This document shows, one piece after another, positions 5,791-8,832 of a DNA stretch of 8,832 nt. The stretch's first letter is position 1; the number at the start of each line of letters is the position of its first letter. The translations under genes and the position numbers were made by a program. Origin of the DNA: UBA2093 sp049454855. GTDB taxonomy: Bacteria; Actinomycetota; Acidimicrobiia; Acidimicrobiales; Ilumatobacteraceae. Where the stretch lies: contig JBMUAQ010000085.1 in NCBI GenBank assembly GCA_049454855.1, positions 1-8,832 on the forward strand, in the 5' to 3' direction. The notes under the pieces are model-generated. The model was not told where the DNA came from and did no database searches. It worked only from the letters and a program-made list of their open reading frames with translations.

Positions 5791-6888
5791 GTGATCCCGC
5801 GGGCGGGACGTGCGGGGCTTGCTGCCATCATCCCCTTGGGGGCTGGCACCGCGGTCCCCGCCCCCCGGGCCGTGCACGGCGTGTTCGACTCGGCCGCACC
5901 CTCCGTCCGTGCGGGCCTGACGGCCGCTTCGTTGCAGCCCCCGGTGTCGCCGAGGCCGGTTGTCGTCGCGGGTGCATCCGCAGTTGCACTCGAGTGGTCG
6001 CCCGTCACCAGCACTGCGGGCGGCTCGATCGTGTGGACGGTGCGTCGCTCGTCGTCGTCCGGAACCTCGCCCGTGTGCGGGGGAGCGGGTGCCGTCGTGT
6101 CGTCGCCCGTGTCCGTCTCGTGCACCGATTCCACCGTGCAGCGGGGGGTCACGTACTCCTACACGGTGCAGCCGCAGCTGTGGAGGTTCGCGGCCCCCAC
6201 GTGGAGCCTCGCCGAGGGGCCGGCAAGCGATCCGACCGCCCTGCCCGGAACCACGTTCGCATCATCCGGGCCGGTGGTCACCACCGTCTCGAGCGGCATC
6301 GTCGACGTTCCGTATCCGTCCGGTACGGAGGCGGGGGACCTCCTGGTGCTCGTGGTCGTGAACGGGCGCAACAGGGCCCCCACCCGCACCACCGGCTGGA
6401 CCGACGTCGCATCGAGCGGCATCGGTGGTCAGAGCGACTTCCATCTGTACGTGGGCCAGCGCATCGCTGATGCTGCGTCTTCTGCGCAGGTGACGGTCGA
6501 CGGCCGCGCGGGGGGAGCGGCACTCCAGGTGCTGCGGTATGACACCCTGCCCGGCGCACCGACGCCGCAGTCGGCTGCCGTTGCGCAGGTGTTCGGTGCG
6601 AGTGCACAGGCAACCGTCCAGTTCGTTCCTTCGCCCGACGTGGTGACCACCTCGAACGCCACTGCCGTCTCGGTCGTGGCCGTGCGCAACCAGGGCGACG
6701 TCTCGCTCGCCGAACCCGCGGGTTGGACACGCCGGACCGTGGCGACGGCCTCACCCGGTGGGGTCGCACTCTCGTGGGCCGTGGCCGACAGGTTCGTGGT
6801 GCAGGCCGCCCCTGTTGCGTCGCCGACATGGCAGCAGGCAGGTGCACCGGCTTCACGGTGGATCTTCGCGGGGAGCGCGTTCGGCTGA
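5791..6888 (+). CDS. Secreted fibronectin-III / beta-sandwich protein, probable SipW-type substrate
   Basis: This 365-residue protein has a GTG start 7 nt after the TasA-like stop. The N-terminus is a modest hydrophobic signal (GLAAIIPLGAGTAV) followed by HGVFDSAAPSVRAGLTAASL (30-48), which resembles the F-x-D-S plus A-G-x-L segment of SipW substrates. Residues about 60-150 look like a fibronectin-III domain (VALEWSPVTS, VTYSYTVQP) with one Cys pair (96, 111). Residues about 155-365 form a second beta-sandwich with AGDLLVLVVVN and TGWTDVASS motifs, a pattern I know from actinobacterial secreted proteins of unknown role. It ends at TGA 6886-6888. It is the third gene of the peptidase/TasA operon and likely joins the same surface structure. 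The frame may originally have continued into the collagen-like region, because removing one G at 6883-6884 fuses the two. No enzyme motif is seen. Confidence 0.8.
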   Translation: MIPRAGRAGLAAIIPLGAGTAVPAPRAVHGVFDSAAPSVRAGLTAASLQPPVSPRPVVVAGASAVALEWSPVTSTAGGSIVWTVRRSSSSGTSPVCGGAGAVVSSPVSVSCTDSTVQRGVTYSYTVQPQLWRFAAPTWSLAEGPASDPTALPGTTFASSGPVVTTVSSGIVDVPYPSGTEAGDLLVLVVVNGRNRAPTRTTGWTDVASSGIGGQSDFHLYVGQRIADAASSAQVTVDGRAGGAALQVLRYDTLPGAPTPQSAAVAQVFGASAQATVQFVPSPDVVTTSNATAVSVVAVRNQGDVSLAEPAGWTRRTVATASPGGVALSWAVADRFVVQAAPVASPTWQQAGAPASRWIFAGSAFG

Positions 6889-7217
6889 GGGTGCCGACGG
6901 CCCCGTCGGTCCCCAGGGGCCCGCCGGTGGCTTCGGCGCGTACGGCTCGTTCTACGGACACCACCTCGGTCCCGCTTCCCCGTTATGCGGCCACCCCGGT
7001 GCCCCTGAACTCCACCGACTTCGCGAGCGGCGTGTCGATCGTGGACGGCTCGAGGATCACGTTCGCCGTTGCCGGGAAGTTCAACATCCTGTTCTCGTCG
7101 CAGATCGAGAAAGGTGACGCCGGCACCGACGTGATGAGCGTCTGGCTCACCAGACGCGGCGCGAACGTTCCCTGGACCAACACGGACACTGCCCTCACCG
7201 TGAACCAGGTGGGCTGA
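6884..7217 (+). pseudogene. Collagen-like Gly-X-Y plus C1q/TNF-like head domain, frame-disrupted
   Basis: From 6884 to 6955 frame 2 reads EGADGPVGPQGPAGGFGAYGSF plus Y, four Gly-X-Y triplets followed by the AYGSFY start of a common bacterial/phage C1q- or TNF-like trimeric head domain. The next residues, DTTSVPLP, PVPLNSTDFASGVSIVDGS, FAVAGKFNILFSSQIEK and VWLTRRGANVPWTNTDT, lie in frame 3 (6957-7214). One extra G (6956 or 6957) separates them. The head domain stops at about 85 residues, whereas I would expect 120-140, so it also looks C-terminally truncated. There is no start codon or ribosome site of its own. Either this is a decayed gene, or two single-base errors split one open reading frame running from 5791 to 7217 (474 codons after correction). 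The stop lies 5 nt from the end of the convergent gene. Confidence 0.7.
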
Positions 7218-7222
7218 GCGAA

Positions 7223-8299
7223 CTAGAAGGTGCTGAGCGCCGTGCGCGCTGACACGAAACGGTCGGCGGCACGGGTGATGTCGCCACGCGCCGCACGCAC
7301 TGCGTTGCCGCCCACCAGGTAGGCCGCCGCGGTGATCGACCCCGTGATCGGTTCGGTGGTGGCCGCAGTTGCTGCATGTCCGAGGGAGTTCGCAACGAGC
7401 ACATCCCTTGCCCTGCGGCCGGCGGTGCGGAGTATCTGCGCACCGGCCTCATCTGTGCCGAGGTAGCTGCCCGCGGCCCTCCCCGCGATGAGGAGGAGGC
7501 TGATGAGGGGCACATCGGTGAGGATCTTCTGCAGGAGCGGTTCGCCCGTCCCGGCATCGAGCAGGCCGGCCACCCCGTCACGCACGTTGGCCTGGCTCAC
7601 GCCCATGTCGACGACGATGCGACCGGTGCCCGACGGGAAGTCAGCCCCGCGTTCGACGACGGTGACCAGCCCCTCGTCGGCCAGGTCGGCTGCGGCCTCG
7701 GAGTTCGCGTACACCAGCGTGATGTCGGGGTTGCGCGCGAAGTGCTCGCGGATGGCGGCGGCAGACTCGGAGATCTTCACCTGTGCGTGGACGACCGCCC
7801 CGCTGTCGGGGTCGACGAGCTCGAGGTCCCAGGCCGGCTGGTTCGGAGAGTCGGCAAGGCGGGCGACGTAGCCGTCGGGCACCGGGATCTGCCCCGAGTT
7901 GATCAGGTCGAGTGCGTACTGTTCGCCCAGGTACCCCTGGAGTCGGTTCAGGGTGCCCATGCGGGATGAGGCGTCGGCGTCAGCGAAACGCTCGATGTCG
8001 TCCTCGGTGAGCCCGGTGCGGGCCGCCACTGCCTCGAGCGCACCTCCGGCCGTGTTTGGTCCTGCGGACTGTGCGGCGGCGATCTCGACGGCGGCGACCG
8101 CGGCAATCAACGCATCTGCATTTCCGACGGTGTGGGACCACGTGGGTGTGCCGCCGTTGCGACCCTCGAGCGCGAGGATTCGACGCTCGTTCGCGTTCAG
8201 TCGCGCACGTAGACCGTGCACGCGCTCCCGCGCCGTGTTGAGAGCGTCGCGGATACCGTCCGGCAGCTTCTCGGCCGTGTCGTCGGCAGGGTCGGTCAC
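7223..8299 (-). CDS. Putative membrane-associated PD-(D/E)xK-like protein
   Basis: This 358-residue protein is not recognised as a named family. The N-terminal 45 residues form a probable coiled coil (ARERVHGLRARLNANERRIL). A hydrophobic Ala-rich stretch (DALIAAVAAVEIAAAQ) follows. Residues 115-205 contain LNRLQGYLGEQYALDLIN (E126), QPAWDLELVD (D158) and HAQVKISES (Q173, K175), then PDITLVYANSEAA. The order E...D...QxK on alternating helix and strands is the pattern of restriction-endonuclease-like folds, which bind metal through these residues. The C-terminal 100 residues have two hydrophobic stretches (VPLISLLLIAGRAAGSYL, 263-280; ITGSITAAAYLVGG, 318-331), suggesting membrane association. 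The start GTG at 8299 overlaps the stop of the upstream coiled-coil gene (GTGA). The longer open frame to 8668 is Arg-rich nonsense. Nuclease activity is inferred. Confidence 0.72.
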   Translation of the reverse strand: MTDPADDTAEKLPDGIRDALNTARERVHGLRARLNANERRILALEGRNGGTPTWSHTVGNADALIAAVAAVEIAAAQSAGPNTAGGALEAVAARTGLTEDDIERFADADASSRMGTLNRLQGYLGEQYALDLINSGQIPVPDGYVARLADSPNQPAWDLELVDPDSGAVVHAQVKISESAAAIREHFARNPDITLVYANSEAAADLADEGLVTVVERGADFPSGTGRIVVDMGVSQANVRDGVAGLLDAGTGEPLLQKILTDVPLISLLLIAGRAAGSYLGTDEAGAQILRTAGRRARDVLVANSLGHAATAATTEPITGSITAAAYLVGGNAVRAARGDITRAADRFVSARTALSTF

Positions 8300-8610
8300 G
8301 GGACGCGCTTCCCGAGCTCGTCCTCGAGACGGGCAATCCGGGCCTCCTGCGTGGCGATCACGCGGACTGCCTCGTCGAGCGCGGCCTCGAGTTCCCTGCG
8401 GTACCGCTCGAGCCCGATGAAGCGCGTGGTGCGGTCGACCGCGGCACCGCTGACCCGCGAGGCGACGTTCGCCACGCTGTTCACGCCCTTCATCCCGGCC
8501 TCGACCACGCGTCCTGTGGTGCCGCCCTTCGCACTGAGGTTGTTGACCACCTCGCCGGCCTTGTTCCGGGCGGTTCCGTAGCCGTTCTGGAGAGATTTCC
8601 TGATGTCCAT
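8296..8610 (-). CDS. Small coiled-coil protein, partner of the downstream gene
   Basis: This is a 104-residue protein with ATG at 8610. The N-terminal part (residues 1-60) is a mildly amphipathic, Gly/Ala/Asn-rich region without a clear membrane helix. Residues about 68-100 are a strong coiled coil (LERYRRELEAALDEAVRV, ARIARLEDELGK). It shares four bases (GTGA) with the next gene, so the two are probably translated as a coupled pair and may form a complex through their coiled coils. The family is not recognised; phasin-like granule proteins have a similar coiled coil but the likeness is weak. An alternative upstream start at 8700 would overlap the mmsA-like start and adds no conserved sequence. 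It has no Shine-Dalgarno sequence and a TACCGT hexamer 8 bases upstream. Confidence 0.7.
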   Translation of the reverse strand: MDIRKSLQNGYGTARNKAGEVVNNLSAKGGTTGRVVEAGMKGVNSVANVASRVSGAAVDRTTRFIGLERYRRELEAALDEAVRVIATQEARIARLEDELGKRVP

Positions 8611-8618
8611 CGCACCGA

Positions 8619-8624
8619 ACGGTA
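8619..8624 (-). promoter_or_regulatory. Possible -10 hexamer of the coiled-coil/nuclease-like pair
   Basis: Minus-strand TACCGT lies 8 bases before the ATG at 8610 and no ribosome site is present, suggesting a near-leaderless transcript. It sits in the 72-bp divergent gap shared with the mmsA-like gene. No -35 is clear. Confidence 0.28.
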
Positions 8625-8669
8625 GCCCGACCGTGTGTGCCGCCCTGCCGTCGGTTGCGGGCCTGCAAC

Positions 8670-8675
8670 TAGGGT
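8670..8675 (+). promoter_or_regulatory. Possible -10 hexamer of the mmsA-like gene
   Basis: TAGGGT ends 7 bases before the ATG at 8683, a spacing that fits transcription starting at the A of ATG. There is no good Shine-Dalgarno sequence, and the -35 is not identifiable. Confidence 0.28.
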
Positions 8676-8682
8676 TCGTTGC

Positions 8683-8832
8683 ATGAACCGCATCAGCCAC
8701 TGGATCAACGGACGTGTCGTACCCGGCAGCTCGGGCCGCAGCGGGAAGGTGTTCGACCCCGCCACGGGCAACCAGGCGGCAGAGGTCGATTTCGCCACCG
8801 CCGCGGAGGTCGACGCGGTGGTGGCCGCCGCG
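8683..8832 (+). CDS. mmsA: Methylmalonate-semialdehyde dehydrogenase (CoA-acylating), N-terminal part
   Basis: The first 50 codons of an aldehyde-dehydrogenase superfamily gene that runs off the window. The N-terminus ISHWINGRVVPGSSGRSGKV, followed by FDPATGNQAAEV and then AAEVDAVVAAA, is the typical start of CoA-acylating methylmalonate-semialdehyde dehydrogenase (MmsA/IolA). That enzyme turns methylmalonate semialdehyde into propionyl-CoA using NAD+ and CoA, in valine or inositol degradation. The catalytic Cys lies beyond the window, so other ALDH relatives cannot be excluded. It is divergent from the coiled-coil gene, with a 72-bp gap. Confidence 0.85.
   Translation, partial: MNRISHWINGRVVPGSSGRSGKVFDPATGNQAAEVDFATAAEVDAVVAAA

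Noticed and set aside
5055..6152. A 365-codon minus-strand open frame
   Set aside because: It is antisense to the TasA-like and FnIII genes and its Arg/Gly/His-rich product shows no family likeness.
6880..6960. Programmed ribosomal frameshifting at the two frame changes
   Set aside because: No slippery heptamer or downstream structure is apparent, and two successive shifts of the same sense within 75 bases are better explained by indels.
8300..8668. N-terminal extension of the nuclease-like gene
   Set aside because: It overlaps the coiled-coil gene out of frame and is Arg/Gly-rich; the GTG at 8299 gives the GTGA overlap.

Overview
The window looks like a chromosomal segment of a high-GC Gram-positive bacterium (Actinomycetota, possibly an Acidimicrobiia-like lineage; the class is a guess). 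The reasons are strongly G/C-biased third codon positions, frequent GTG starts, tight or overlapping genes, several likely leaderless starts, and a sortase-type LPxTG surface protein. No mobile element, CRISPR array or complete phage gene is visible, and no gene-free stretch exceeds 300 bases.

Layout. (1) 1-564: 3' part of a Thr/Val/Pro-rich LPQTG-anchored surface protein in visibly AT-richer DNA. (2) 565-734: intergenic, ending in a tandem 11-bp repeat just before a tRNA-Arg(CCT) at 735-807. After the tRNA the composition becomes uniformly GC-rich. (3) 4351-820, minus strand: a tight run of genes encoding a voltage-gated-type K+ channel, an SRPBCC/START-like protein, a short-chain dehydrogenase, a glutathione S-transferase-like protein and a small GxW-bearing (lipocalin-like) protein. 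The first four are separated by only 5-10 nt and are probably one operon. (4) 4492-6888, plus strand, diverging from the channel: a SipW-type signal peptidase I, a TasA/CalY (camelysin)-like secreted protein whose start overlaps the peptidase stop (ATGA), and a large secreted fibronectin-III/beta-sandwich protein. Immediately after it, in two other frames, lies a short collagen-like Gly-X-Y stretch followed by a C1q/TNF-like head domain. These frames rejoin if two single G bases are removed. (5) 8610-7223, minus strand: a two-gene GTGA-overlapping cassette of a small coiled-coil protein and a 358-aa protein with a possible PD-(D/E)xK-type nuclease core and hydrophobic C-terminal segments. (6) 8683 to the end: the first 50 codons of a methylmalonate-semialdehyde dehydrogenase-like ALDH.

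How the parts may work together. The peptidase would mature the TasA-like protein, and probably the FnIII protein, for export to a cell-surface fibre or matrix. The minus-strand channel operon suggests small-molecule or redox metabolism beside an ion channel without an obvious shared pathway. The most novel-looking piece is the coiled-coil plus putative membrane-associated nuclease pair. The most checkable anomaly is the double frame change at 6883-6957.
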